From positions 1-46,867 of the forward strand of contig JAGWMX010000009.1 of NCBI GenBank assembly GCA_028871525.1: a stretch of DNA of 46,867 nucleotides, in the 5' to 3' direction. The notes beneath the pieces are model-generated. The model searched no databases and was not told the origin of the DNA. It saw only the letters and a program-made list of their open reading frames with translations. The translations under genes were made by a program, and so were the position numbers. Positions 17,568 to 27,626 of the stretch are shown here, piece by piece. Each line of letters opens with the position of its first letter. The first letter of the stretch is position 1. Source of the DNA: Gammaproteobacteria bacterium (GTDB taxonomy: Bacteria > Pseudomonadota > Gammaproteobacteria > Nevskiales > Nevskiaceae).

Positions 17568-18483
17568 AGCGTCGCCCGCTAAGGCTCCAGCCGCGTGCGG
17601 CAGCGCTCGCCGCCAGTGCGCGGCCGCCTTGCCGCTGCAGTTCGTCGATCAGCAGCACGCCGTCGCCGGTGGCCACGCGCAGGCCGTCGGCGTCCACGCC
17701 CAGAATCGTGCCGGGTGCCGCGCCGGCCGGCTGCGGCAGCGCCCGCGCGCGCCAGATGCGCACACGCTCGCCGTCGAGCAGGCTCCACGCCACCGGCTGC
17801 GGATTGAAGGCGCGCACTCCGCGCGCCAGCTGCGCCGCCGGCCGGCGCCAGTCGAGCCGCGCTTCGTCCTTGCTGAGCTTGCGCGCATAGCAGGCGCCGG
17901 TTTGCGCTTGCGGCCGCGGCGCCAGCCGATCGTCGGCCACACCGTCCAGCGCCTCGACGATCAGCCGGGCGCCCAGTTCGGCGAGAACGTCGTGCAGTTC
18001 GCCGGCAGTCGTGGTCGCGCCGATCGGCACCGATTCGGCGAGCAGAACCGGCCCGGTATCAAGGCCCTGGTCCATGCGCATGATGGTGATGCCGGTGGCG
18101 GTGTCGCCGGCCTCGATGGCGCGTGCGATCGGCGCCGCGCCGCGCCAGCGCGGCAGCAGGCTGGCATGGATGTTCAGGCAGCCGAGCGGCGGGATCGCCA
18201 GCACTGTAGGCGGCAGCATCAGGCCGTAGGCGACGACCACGATCACCTCCGGGGCCAGTCCCTCGAGTTGCGCCTGCGCGTCGGCGTCCAGCCGCCGCGG
18301 CTGCAGCACCGCCAGCCCCAGCATACGGCCGCGCCGCGCCACCGGCGGCGGCTGCGGCCGGCGACCGCGGCCGGCGGGCTGGTCCGGCTGCGTCAGCACG
18401 GCGGCGATCCGGTGCCCGGCGGCGTGCAGCGCCTCCAGCGCCGGCACAGCGAACGCCGGTGTGCCGGCGAAAATCAGTCGCAC
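17560..18483 (-). CDS. fmt: Methionyl-tRNA formyltransferase
   Basis: Formylates Met-tRNAfMet with 10-formyl-THF for translation initiation. The 307-residue product has an N-terminal formyltransferase domain: MRLIFAGTPAFAVPALEALH, then the catalytic block with Asn104 and His106 in GCLNIHASLLPRWRGAAPI and the DTGPVL aspartate. A C-terminal OB-fold tRNA-binding domain follows (residues ~205-307). GTG 18483 is the start that restores the family N terminus. It is downstream of def by 22 bp and overlaps rsmB by 8 bp. Confidence 0.95.
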   Translation of the reverse strand: MRLIFAGTPAFAVPALEALHAAGHRIAAVLTQPDQPAGRGRRPQPPPVARRGRMLGLAVLQPRRLDADAQAQLEGLAPEVIVVVAYGLMLPPTVLAIPPLGCLNIHASLLPRWRGAAPIARAIEAGDTATGITIMRMDQGLDTGPVLLAESVPIGATTTAGELHDVLAELGARLIVEALDGVADDRLAPRPQAQTGACYARKLSKDEARLDWRRPAAQLARGVRAFNPQPVAWSLLDGERVRIWRARALPQPAGAAPGTILGVDADGLRVATGDGVLLIDELQRQGGRALAASAAARGWSLSGRRFA

Positions 18484-18505
18484 GGCGATGCGCGTGTGGC
18501 CAAGA

Positions 18506-19009
18506 TCAGGCGCTTTCGCGCTGCAGCTTGGTGAGCCGTCTGCGGATGCGCTCGCGCTTGAGCGAGGACAGATAGTCGACGAACAGTTTGCCGTCGAGAT
18601 GGTCGATCTCGTGCTGGATGCACTGCGCCAGCAGACCTTCGGCGTCGAGTTCGAACGGCTTGCCGGCGGCGTCCTGGGCGCTCAGCCGCACCCGGTTGTA
18701 GCGCCGCACCGTGTCGCGCACCTCCGGCACCGACAGGCAGCCTTCCTCCATCTGCTGCAGGTCTTCGCACGAGCGGAGTTCAGGGTTGGCGATGACGATG
18801 CGCCGGTCGCGGGACTCCGAGCAGTCCATCACCGCCACCCGCAGCGGCACCCCGATCTGGGTGGCGGCCAGGCCGACACCGGGGGCGGCGTACATGGTTT
18901 CGAACATGTCCTCGATCAGTTTGGCCAGGTCACCGTCAAAGGCGGCGACCGGGCGCGCCTTGTCGCGCAGCCGCGGGTCGGGGTGGTGGAGAATCTTCAG
19001 CAAGGCCAT
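18506..19009 (-). CDS. def: Peptide deformylase
   Basis: Metal-dependent enzyme that removes the formyl group from new N termini. The 167-residue product (E. coli 169) carries all three motifs: GVGLAATQIG (residues 44-53), EGCLSVPE with metal ligand Cys91, and QHEIDHLDG with His133, Glu134 and His137. It is the first gene of a def-fmt-rsmB unit and is divergent from the LysM lipoprotein gene, with 99 bp between starts that must hold both promoters. The N terminus MALLKILHHPDPRLR fixes the ATG at 19009. Confidence 0.96.
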   Translation of the reverse strand: MALLKILHHPDPRLRDKARPVAAFDGDLAKLIEDMFETMYAAPGVGLAATQIGVPLRVAVMDCSESRDRRIVIANPELRSCEDLQQMEEGCLSVPEVRDTVRRYNRVRLSAQDAAGKPFELDAEGLLAQCIQHEIDHLDGKLFVDYLSSLKRERIRRRLTKLQRESA

Positions 19010-19108
19010 ACGCGCGATCGTGAAAACAAGCCAGGCTCGAGCGGCGGCCGTGCGGTGTGGCCCGGCTTTGTGCCAGAATCCCGGTTGCCACAAAAAGGGA
19101 AGCCGCTG

Positions 19109-20281
19109 ATGGACCAGTTTACCGTGTTTCCCCACGGCCGCGCGCGCATCCGCGCGTTGGCGTTGCTGTGCGGGCTGGGCATCGCTGCCTGCAGCCAGCA
19201 GCCGGCGACGCCCGCCGGCTATCCGCTGCACGTACCGGCCAGTCAGCCGCAGGCCGCGCCGGCCGCGGCCGAGAGCAGCCCGGCCGCGGTGACCGACCTG
19301 GGTCAGGCACGCGCCGCGGCGGGCGATCTGAGCCTGCGCACGGATGCGCCGTTGCACTACGTGGTCAAGCGCGGCGACACGCTGTGGGCCATCGCCGGCT
19401 ATTTTCTGCGCAAGCCGTGGCAGTGGCCGCAGCTGTGGTACGAAAATCCGCAGATCAGGAACCCGCACCTGATCTATCCGGGCGAAGTGCTGACCCTGGT
19501 CTGGGTCGGCGGTCGTCCGCGGCTGACCGCCACCGAGCGCCTGGAGCCCCGCGTGCGCGAGGAGTCGATCGCCCAGGCGGTGCCGACGATTCCGCTGGAC
19601 GCGATCCGCGCCTTCCTCGATGGCCCGCGGCTGGTGGATCGCGACACCCTCGACCGGGCGCCGGCGATCGCCGCGTTTGCCGAGCAGCACCTGATGGCCG
19701 GCGCCAACGAGATCCTCTACGCCGTCGGCCTGCCGGCCGGCGCGGGCGCCGATTGGCAGGTGCTGCGGATCGGCCGCGCCTACCGCGATCCGGATACCGA
19801 CGAGCTGCTCGGCTACGAGGCGGTGCCAGTCGGTTCGGCGGTATTGCAGGCGCCGGGCAATCCGGCGCAAATGCTGTTGACCAAGACCAGCCGCGAGGCG
19901 CTGGTTGGCGACCGGCTGCTGCCGCCGGAGGCGGATCGCTATCAGGCCGATTTCTACCCGCACGCGCCGGCGCAACCGGTGCACGGCCGCATCATTTCGG
20001 TGTTCGACGGCGTGGCCGAGATCGGCCAGTTTCAGATCATCGCCATCAACCGCGGCGCGCGCGACGGCCTCGATGTCGGCACCGTGCTGTCGATTCTGCA
20101 GGCCGGCAACCGCGTGCCCGACCCGCGCGGCGGTGGCTCGGTGCAGTTGCTGGACCGGCCGGCTGGCATTGTGCTGGTGTTCAAAGTGACGCCGAAGCTG
20201 GCCTACGCGCTGGTGATGAGCGAGACGCAGGCGGTGCACGTGCTCGACAAAGTCGCGCCGCCGGTGCTGCCCGGCGCCTGA
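19109..20281 (+). CDS. LysM-domain lipoprotein/periplasmic protein (dprA-associated)
   Basis: A 390-residue exported protein. Its signal sequence (residues ~12-28) ends in a lipobox-like LGIAAC, suggesting lipidation of that cysteine. One LysM peptidoglycan-binding domain follows at residues ~90-140 (HYVVKRGDTLWAIAGYFL, WPQLWYENPQIRNPHLIYPG). The remaining ~240 residues form an SH3-like repeat region of unknown role. LysM genes directly upstream of dprA-smg-topA are a recurrent arrangement in beta- and gammaproteobacteria. ATG 19109 was chosen because it places the signal sequence correctly; it has a GGGA-type ribosome site (AAAAGGGA) upstream. Confidence 0.88.
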   Translation: MDQFTVFPHGRARIRALALLCGLGIAACSQQPATPAGYPLHVPASQPQAAPAAAESSPAAVTDLGQARAAAGDLSLRTDAPLHYVVKRGDTLWAIAGYFLRKPWQWPQLWYENPQIRNPHLIYPGEVLTLVWVGGRPRLTATERLEPRVREESIAQAVPTIPLDAIRAFLDGPRLVDRDTLDRAPAIAAFAEQHLMAGANEILYAVGLPAGAGADWQVLRIGRAYRDPDTDELLGYEAVPVGSAVLQAPGNPAQMLLTKTSREALVGDRLLPPEADRYQADFYPHAPAQPVHGRIISVFDGVAEIGQFQIIAINRGARDGLDVGTVLSILQAGNRVPDPRGGGSVQLLDRPAGIVLVFKVTPKLAYALVMSETQAVHVLDKVAPPVLPGA

Positions 20282-20300
20282 AGCGCGGGGGGCCGGCAGC

Positions 20301-21410
20301 GTGGCCGCCACCTCTGCCGGACTGCGGGCCTGGCTGACGTTGCTGCGCGTCTCTGGATTGGGTCCGGCGCGGCTGCTGGGATTGATCGAAACCGCCGGCG
20401 GCGCCGAGGCGGCGCTGGCGGACGGCGCCCGGCTGGCGCGCGCCCAAGGCCTGCCGGGGGCGGTCGTCGACACGCTGGCGGCGGCGCCGGACCAAGCCGC
20501 CGTCGAGCGGGATCTCGCGTTCCTGGCGCAGCCGGACTGCGCGCTGATCACCTGGGACGACCCGCGTTATCCGCCGCAACTGCGGGAGATCCAGCTGCCG
20601 CCGCCGGCGCTGTTCGTGCGCGGCTGCGTCGAACTGCTCGGCGCAGCGCAGTTGGCGATCGTCGGCAGCCGCAGCGCCACACCGCAGGGAAAGCAGGACG
20701 CGCGATGTTTTGCCGCCGAGCTGTCGGCCGCCGGATTGGTCATCACCAGCGGCCTGGCGCTGGGCATCGACGGCGCCGCCCACCGCGGCGCGCTGGAGGC
20801 CGGCAGACCGACCGTGGCGGTATGCGGCAACGGCCTGGATCGCGTCTATCCGGCGCGCCACCGCGAGCTGGCGCATGCCATCGCCGAGACCGGTGCGCTG
20901 GTGTCCGAATTTCCGCCCGGCACGCCGCCGAAAGCCGAGCATTTCCCGCGGCGCAACCGCATCATCTCCGGGCTGGCGCTGGGCGTGCTGGTGGTCGAAG
21001 CGGCGCCGGCTTCCGGTTCGCTGATCACCGCCAGGCTTGCCGCCGAACAGGGCCGTGAAGTGTTCGCCGTGCCCGGCTCGATCCACAGCCCGCGCGCTCG
21101 CGGCTGTCACGCGCTGATCCGCGATGGCGCCAAGCTGGTGGAGACCAGCGCCGACGTGCTCGAGGAGCTGCGCCTGCCGGCGCCGGCCGCTGCCGCAGCG
21201 GCGCAGCCGCCGGCCGCGGCAACGCCAGCGGACCCGTTGCAGGCGCGCATACTCGAGGCGATCGGCGACGCCGCGGTCAGCGTCGATACGCTGATCCAAA
21301 GCCTCGACGAGCCGCCGCAGCGGCTGCACCCGGCGCTGCTGGCGCTGGAACTGGACGGCGCGATCGTCGCCGGCCCCGGCGACACCTACAGCCGGCTGCG
21401 ATCGCGCTAA
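20301..21410 (+). CDS. dprA: DNA-processing protein A (DprA/Smf)
   Basis: Single-strand DNA binding protein that loads RecA on incoming DNA in natural transformation. The 369-residue product has a SAM-like helix-hairpin N terminus and the central extended Rossmann domain: IVGSRSATPQGKQDA, VITSGLALGIDGAAHRGAL, FPRRNRIISGLA and ASGSLITARLAAEQGREVFA. A C-terminal winged-helix-like segment (residues ~310-369) ends it. GTG 20301 starts 19 bp after the LysM gene, so they are probably co-transcribed. It is full length. Confidence 0.94.
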   Translation: MAATSAGLRAWLTLLRVSGLGPARLLGLIETAGGAEAALADGARLARAQGLPGAVVDTLAAAPDQAAVERDLAFLAQPDCALITWDDPRYPPQLREIQLPPPALFVRGCVELLGAAQLAIVGSRSATPQGKQDARCFAAELSAAGLVITSGLALGIDGAAHRGALEAGRPTVAVCGNGLDRVYPARHRELAHAIAETGALVSEFPPGTPPKAEHFPRRNRIISGLALGVLVVEAAPASGSLITARLAAEQGREVFAVPGSIHSPRARGCHALIRDGAKLVETSADVLEELRLPAPAAAAAAQPPAAATPADPLQARILEAIGDAAVSVDTLIQSLDEPPQRLHPALLALELDGAIVAGPGDTYSRLRSR

Positions 21411-21463
21411 ACTAGCGGCCTACGCCCGGACAGCCGCTGCGCCCGACTGCTTCCGCAGTTCTT

Positions 21464-21585
21464 TCACCTTTGAATATGCTCCCGTGCCTGCCATCCCTGG
21501 CGCGACTTCGGTGGCTTTCGGATAGCCCGGCCCGGCCATCCCTGGCCGGGCGTTCGGATGTCCCGCGGCCAGTGGCCGCAAAGCG
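21464..21585 (-). repeat. Dispersed structured intergenic repeat, copy B (reverse orientation)
   Basis: Read on the minus strand it starts with a GCGGCC/GGCCGC stem (21574-21579 with 21565-21570, 3-nt loop) and contains ATCCGAACGCCCGGCC, the AGGGATGGCCGGGC palindrome at about 21526-21550 and a second GCCAGGGATGGC block. It ends AGCATATTCAAAGG, comparable to the AGCATACAAGG tail near 43845. It fills most of the dprA-smg gap. Confidence 0.6.
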
Positions 21586-21647
21586 GACACCCTCACCCGT
21601 CGTAAGGCCGGTGCGCGGCATTGCGCTCAATCCACGGTGGACTGCCG

Positions 21648-22115
21648 ATGAAAGAAACGCTGCTCGACGTGTTGATGTATCTGCTCGAGAACTACCACGA
21701 CGGCGAATTCGCCGACACCGACAACCAGCCGACCTTGCGCGTCGAACTGGCCGCGGCCGGCTTTCCGGAGGACGAGATCGCGCATGCCTTCGCCTGGCTC
21801 GAAGGCCTGGCCGCCAACCGCGGCGCGGTGCGCCAGTCCGGGGGTGCGGGAGCGCTGCGGGTTTTCGCCGACCGCGAGCTGAAGAAACTGACGGCCGAAT
21901 CGCGCGGTTTCCTGCTGCGCCTGGAGCAGCTCGGCATTCTCAAGCCGGCCAGCCGCGAGCTGGTGATCGAGCGGCTGCTGGCTCTGCACGAGGAGATCGA
22001 CCTCGAGCGCGTCAAGTGGGTCTGTCTGCTGGTGCTGGTCAACCAGCCGGGCGAGGAAGAGGCGGCGGTGCACCTGGAAGACATGGTGTACTACCACGGC
22101 GAGTTTCTGCATTGA
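21648..22115 (+). CDS. smg: Smg family protein (DUF494)
   Basis: A 155-residue acidic cytoplasmic protein of the DUF494/Smg family (E. coli Smg 157 aa), function unknown. It is usually encoded between dprA and topA, as here. Family blocks visible are MKETLLDVLMYLLENYHDGE at the N terminus, FPEDEIAHAFAWLEGL, ESRGFLLRLEQLGIL and, near the C terminus, VKWVCLLVLVNQPGEE. ATG 21648 gives the exact family N terminus; the preceding 237 bp are taken up by a dispersed repeat. It is probably transcribed with the small DUF2007 gene downstream. Confidence 0.93.
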   Translation: MKETLLDVLMYLLENYHDGEFADTDNQPTLRVELAAAGFPEDEIAHAFAWLEGLAANRGAVRQSGGAGALRVFADRELKKLTAESRGFLLRLEQLGILKPASRELVIERLLALHEEIDLERVKWVCLLVLVNQPGEEEAAVHLEDMVYYHGEFLH

Positions 22116-22161
22116 TGGGGATCCTGCCGATGGCCGCCGCGGGTTGCGCGGGCGATCGGTG

Positions 22162-22392
22162 ATGAATCCCCGGGCCGCCAACGACGACTGGGCCGAGCTG
22201 GCGGTGTTTCCAGACGAGCTGACGGCCGAGATCTACGCCGGCCGGTTGCGCGCCGACGCGGTGCCGGTGCGCGTGCACTCGCTGGCGCCGATCCCGGGCC
22301 TGCAGCTCGGCAGCCGCCTGTACGTGCCGGCGGCGGTGCTGGAGCGTGCCCGCGCGCTGCTCGCTCACACAGAGCATGATTTTTTCCATTGA
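22162..22392 (+). CDS. DUF2007 small protein
   Basis: A 76-residue protein matching the DUF2007 pattern of small putative signal-transducing proteins: an ELAVFPDELTAEIYAGRLRA start, where a beta strand and a helix recognise another chain, then a GLQLGSRLYVPAAVLERARA end. ATG 22162 was chosen; an in-frame upstream start at 22144 adds only MRGRSV. It sits between smg and topA, and its stop codon is part of the left arm of a perfect 14-bp inverted repeat (22388-22401 with 22462-22475). The function is unknown. Confidence 0.8.
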   Translation: MNPRAANDDWAELAVFPDELTAEIYAGRLRADAVPVRVHSLAPIPGLQLGSRLYVPAAVLERARALLAHTEHDFFH

Positions 22393-22475
22393 TCCGGCAA
22401 CCTGGGAACGGCATCGGCCGCAGGCGGTAGCGGCGCGAGCGCAGCCTTGTTCAAACATCGTGTTGCCGGATCAAT
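22388..22475. repeat. 88-bp element with perfect 14-bp inverted ends
   Basis: ATTGATCCGGCAAC at 22388-22401 is the exact reverse complement of GTTGCCGGATCAAT at 22462-22475, with 60 bp between. The left arm includes the DUF2007 stop codon. The GCCGGATCAAT core recurs once near 26253. It may be a miniature mobile element or a long-stem transcript end ahead of topA; no T-run follows. Confidence 0.6.
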
Positions 22476-22562
22476 AGGCCGTCGCCGGCTGGACAGCCCG
22501 GCGAGCCACCGCGTATAAGCTGAAGCCCCGCGCGTGCCACGCGCTTTCGCCCCGAGCAACGG

Positions 22563-24929
<2,367 letters not shown>

Positions 24930-24936
24930 GGCGGCG

Positions 24937-25494
24937 ATGGCCTCGGCGCTGCAACTGGCCGCCGCGGCCCGCGCGCTGGCCGCCGGCGGCATCATCGCCT
25001 ATCCGACCGAAGGCGTCTGGGGCCTGGGCTGCGATGCGTACAACGCCGGCGCGGTATCGCGGCTGTTGCAGCTCAAACGGCGCGACTGGCGCAAGGGCCT
25101 GATCGTCGTCGGCGCCGATTTCGAGCAACTGCGGCCGTTGCTGCGAGCGCCGTCGCGCAGCGCGCTGCGGCGCGCGCTGGCGGGCTGGCCGGGGCCGATC
25201 ACCTGGGTGTTCCCCGCCGCGCCCGCCGCGCCGCCGTGGCTGACCGGCGCCCACGGCTCGATCGCGGTGCGCGTCACCGCGCACGCGGTCGCCGGCGGTT
25301 TGTGCCGTGCGTTCGGCGCGCCGATCGTCTCCACCAGCGCCAACCGCAGCGGTCAGCCGCCGGCGACCGGCGCCGCGGCGGTGCGGCGGCGTTTCGGCGA
25401 CGCCCTGGCGGCGGTCGTCCCCGGCGCCCTCGGCGGTTTGTCGCGGCCAACGCCGGTGCGCGACGCCGTCAGCGGGGCGCTGCTGCGGCGTTGA
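24937..25494 (+). CDS. tsaC: Threonylcarbamoyl-AMP synthase (TsaC/YrdC)
   Basis: Makes threonylcarbamoyl-adenylate from Thr, bicarbonate and ATP for the t6A37 tRNA modification. The 185-residue product (E. coli TsaC 190) has GGIIAYPTEGVWGLGCD, LKRRDWRKGLIVV, GPITWVFPA, SIAVRVTAH and the signature IVSTSANRSGQPPAT. It lacks the Sua5 C-terminal domain, so it is the short TsaC form. ATG 24937 is 7 bp after topA, suggesting co-transcription. It is the last gene of the lysM-dprA-smg-topA-tsaC series; in this genome hemF, a common next gene in the series, is displaced to 32105. Confidence 0.94.
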   Translation: MASALQLAAAARALAAGGIIAYPTEGVWGLGCDAYNAGAVSRLLQLKRRDWRKGLIVVGADFEQLRPLLRAPSRSALRRALAGWPGPITWVFPAAPAAPPWLTGAHGSIAVRVTAHAVAGGLCRAFGAPIVSTSANRSGQPPATGAAAVRRRFGDALAAVVPGALGGLSRPTPVRDAVSGALLRR

Positions 25495-25632
25495 GGCTTG
25501 GCTCAGCCGGCAAGCGGCAGTTGGGGATCGAATGATCGGCGAAGCAGGCGAGTCAATAGTGGCTGCATGAGTCGATGTTCATCGCCCAGCTTCGCTATCG
25601 TTACCAATTTTCACCAGCCAAAGTCCAGCGCC

Positions 25633-25818
25633 ATGCCAACATCGAGGACACCGAAAGCCGATATTCCGGACATCCGGTCGATTAACCGCGCCGGCATCGA
25701 GTTGTCGCGCACGGCGATGGCCAAACTTCGCATTGCCGTGGTGCAGATCAATCGCGGTCACTTCGTCGAAACCGCCACCTCGTCTGAGACTGTCCGATAC
25801 CTCGACCGGCGCAGATGA
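25633..25818 (+). CDS. Possible antitoxin partner (uncharacterised 61-aa protein)
   Basis: A 61-residue frame (MPTSRTPKADIPDIRS...) whose TGA overlaps the ATG of the following RelE-like frame as ATGA, the usual layout of type II toxin-antitoxin pairs. I do not recognise the fold. It contains ELSRTAMAKLRIAVVQINRG in the middle and ends in an Arg-rich YLDRRR. Base use is clearly less GC-rich than in the neighbours. It could be a real antitoxin, a truncated one, or chance coding beside a decayed toxin. Confidence 0.35.
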   Translation: MPTSRTPKADIPDIRSINRAGIELSRTAMAKLRIAVVQINRGHFVETATSSETVRYLDRRR

Positions 25819-26088
25819 AACGCGCACGGATCTCCCCGCTGTTCGATCAGCAGTGGAGCCGTTTGCTCGAAAGTGGGCGTAGATCTGGTTTTAGCGCGAC
25901 AAGTGATCGCCGATCTGCAGCGTGGCCGTGTGGTGATGGGTCTGCGCGATCATCCGTTGAAAGGCAAGCTATACGGGTGGCGCGCCTGTGAGATCGGCGT
26001 GCTGGAAAGCGGCCGCAGCCTGATGCTCGTCTGCTACGTAACTGACAGCCACGTTTATCTGATCACCATTGATGCGGCACTTGAATAG
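25815..26088 (+). pseudogene. RelE/YafQ-type toxin, frameshifted
   Basis: The frame from ATG 25815 gives MKRARISPLFDQQWSRLLES and then leaves the family pattern. The adjacent frame, open to 26088, continues it with VIADLQRG, LRDHPLKGKLYGWRACEIG and LMLVCYVTDSHVYLI. Joined, they give about 90 residues, the usual YafQ/RelE length, with the DHPLxG...GxRxCxI signature of these ribosome-dependent mRNA endonucleases. The span is 274 bp, not a multiple of three, which fits one indel near 25870-25880. Either the gene is dead or the base call is wrong. Confidence 0.55.
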
Positions 26089-26363
26089 TACGAACCTGCG
26101 ATGCTGATCCGAGCGCTGCGAGAAGCTCGGCGTGCTCGGCGTCGCCGCATCAATAGCACAGAGCATTGTTCGGTTATTGCTCCGGCACGCCCGCCCGGAT
26201 CAGCGCGATCAGACACGAGCCCCGCCTGAGGAGAAGTTGATACTGTTTGCGTGCCGGATCAATATTGCCGAGCACGATGCTGCTTACGAATCAGCCAAGA
26301 CGGTGCGTGCCGCCGGTGCCGGCCGGCCCTCAAGGCGAAAACGCTGACGCGCGTACCCGGGGG
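26089..26363. other. Gene-free stretch after the toxin remnant
   Basis: No convincing gene was seen. The stretch has mixed base composition. GCCGCATCAAT near 26140 is complementary to ATTGATGCGGC near 26067, and there is a GCCGGATCAAT match to the inverted-repeat element near 22388. It looks like decayed mobile or addiction-module DNA. Confidence 0.3.
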
Positions 26364-27377
26364 TCAACCGCCGGCATCCGCCAGCGCCGCGTCCTCGGCG
26401 GCGTAGTCGATCGGCGGCCCCGGCAAGGGATGGGCCAGCTCCCATTCGACGGTGCGCGTCAACGCGGTGGTTTCGTCCACCGGTTCGCAAAAGCCCAGCT
26501 CGCGGCGCAGCCGTGCGGTATCGGTCCACAACGAGTAGTCGAAGTTCAGCGGCAGGCGCAGCGGCGGCGGCAGCGCCGGCTCCGGCACGCTGCACGGCTC
26601 GCCGGTCCAGCCTGCGGCTGCGCCCAGCGCGCGGATGCGCTCGATCTCTGTCGGCGTGCGCGCCTCGCCGAGGTTGTAGGTGCCGCTGGCCGCGCGCGCG
26701 TCGGTGGCCGCCAGCGCCACCGCCGCAGCGACGTTTTCGATATACCCGCGCGTGAAACGCCACAGCGCCTGACGTGCACCCAGCAGGATGCGCGGCCGGC
26801 CGTCGCGCATGCGCTGCAGGTATGGCCAAAGAAGCCGCTGGTGGTCGCCGGGGCCATAGACCAGCGGCAGCCGCAGCAGCGTCAGCGGCAGGTCCGCGGC
26901 GCCGGCGGCCGTGCGCTCGACCGGAATCTTGTCGTAGTCGTCGCGGTACGGCACCGCGATGCCCGCTTGACCGCGGTACGGATACAATCGTTCGCGCAGC
27001 GGCGCGTCCTCGGCCAACGGCGGCGGATCCGGCCGATGCTCGCTGCGACGGCGCAGGCCGTCGTAGTTGCGGTAGACGTCGGCGCTGCCGATCAGCAGCA
27101 GCCGGCCGGCATGGCCGTCGAACACCTCCACCAGGTCGCGGGCGTGCTGTGCGGTCATCGCATAAGCGTCGATCACCACGTCCGGCCGCAGGCGGCGCAA
27201 GACGCCGCGCTGTGCGGGCAACGCGTCGCGGTCGGCGATCAGCGTGCGCACTGCGGCCGGCAACGGTGCCGGCTGGCGGCCGCGGTGCAGTACGGTGACG
27301 GCGTGGCCGGCGGCGAGCAGGCACGCCACCGTGGCGCGGCCGATGAAGCCGCTGCCGCCGATGACCAGGATGTTCAT
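26364..27377 (-). CDS. NAD-dependent epimerase/dehydratase family protein (extended SDR)
   Basis: A 337-residue Rossmann-fold enzyme. It begins MNILVIGGSGFIGRATVACLL with the extended-SDR GGxGFIG cofactor motif. Candidate catalytic residues lie in YRDDYDKIPVE (YxxxK), and RLPLVYGPGDHQ and GTYNLGEARTPTEIE are typical of nucleotide-sugar epimerase/dehydratase relatives. The substrate cannot be assigned, and the protein is not a clear GalE, RmlB or RfbD. It stands alone, divergent from the GGDEF/EAL gene, with about 250 bp between the starts. Confidence 0.82.
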   Translation of the reverse strand: MNILVIGGSGFIGRATVACLLAAGHAVTVLHRGRQPAPLPAAVRTLIADRDALPAQRGVLRRLRPDVVIDAYAMTAQHARDLVEVFDGHAGRLLLIGSADVYRNYDGLRRRSEHRPDPPPLAEDAPLRERLYPYRGQAGIAVPYRDDYDKIPVERTAAGAADLPLTLLRLPLVYGPGDHQRLLWPYLQRMRDGRPRILLGARQALWRFTRGYIENVAAAVALAATDARAASGTYNLGEARTPTEIERIRALGAAAGWTGEPCSVPEPALPPPLRLPLNFDYSLWTDTARLRRELGFCEPVDETTALTRTVEWELAHPLPGPPIDYAAEDAALADAGG

Positions 27378-27626
27378 CGCGAAAATCCTTTAACATTGAA
27401 ACTGAAACGCCGGACCGCGGCCGGCCCGTTTGCGTGGTAGCCAACGGCACGGCGCGGATGCGACGATAGCAGGCAACCCAGGGGATGGGACGGCTATGCG
27501 GCCGAGGATCGCTGTGCACGGCAAACGACGTTGTATCGGCCGGCCGGCCGCGACGGCTGCGTTGACGGCGCCTCGCGCATCGCTGGCGCAACGCCGCCAT
27601 CCGCCGGCGGCGGGCCGGGTGCGGCC

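Noticed and set aside
26132-26347. 71-codon plus-strand frame after the toxin remnant
   Set aside because: Composition and residues look random, with no ribosome site.
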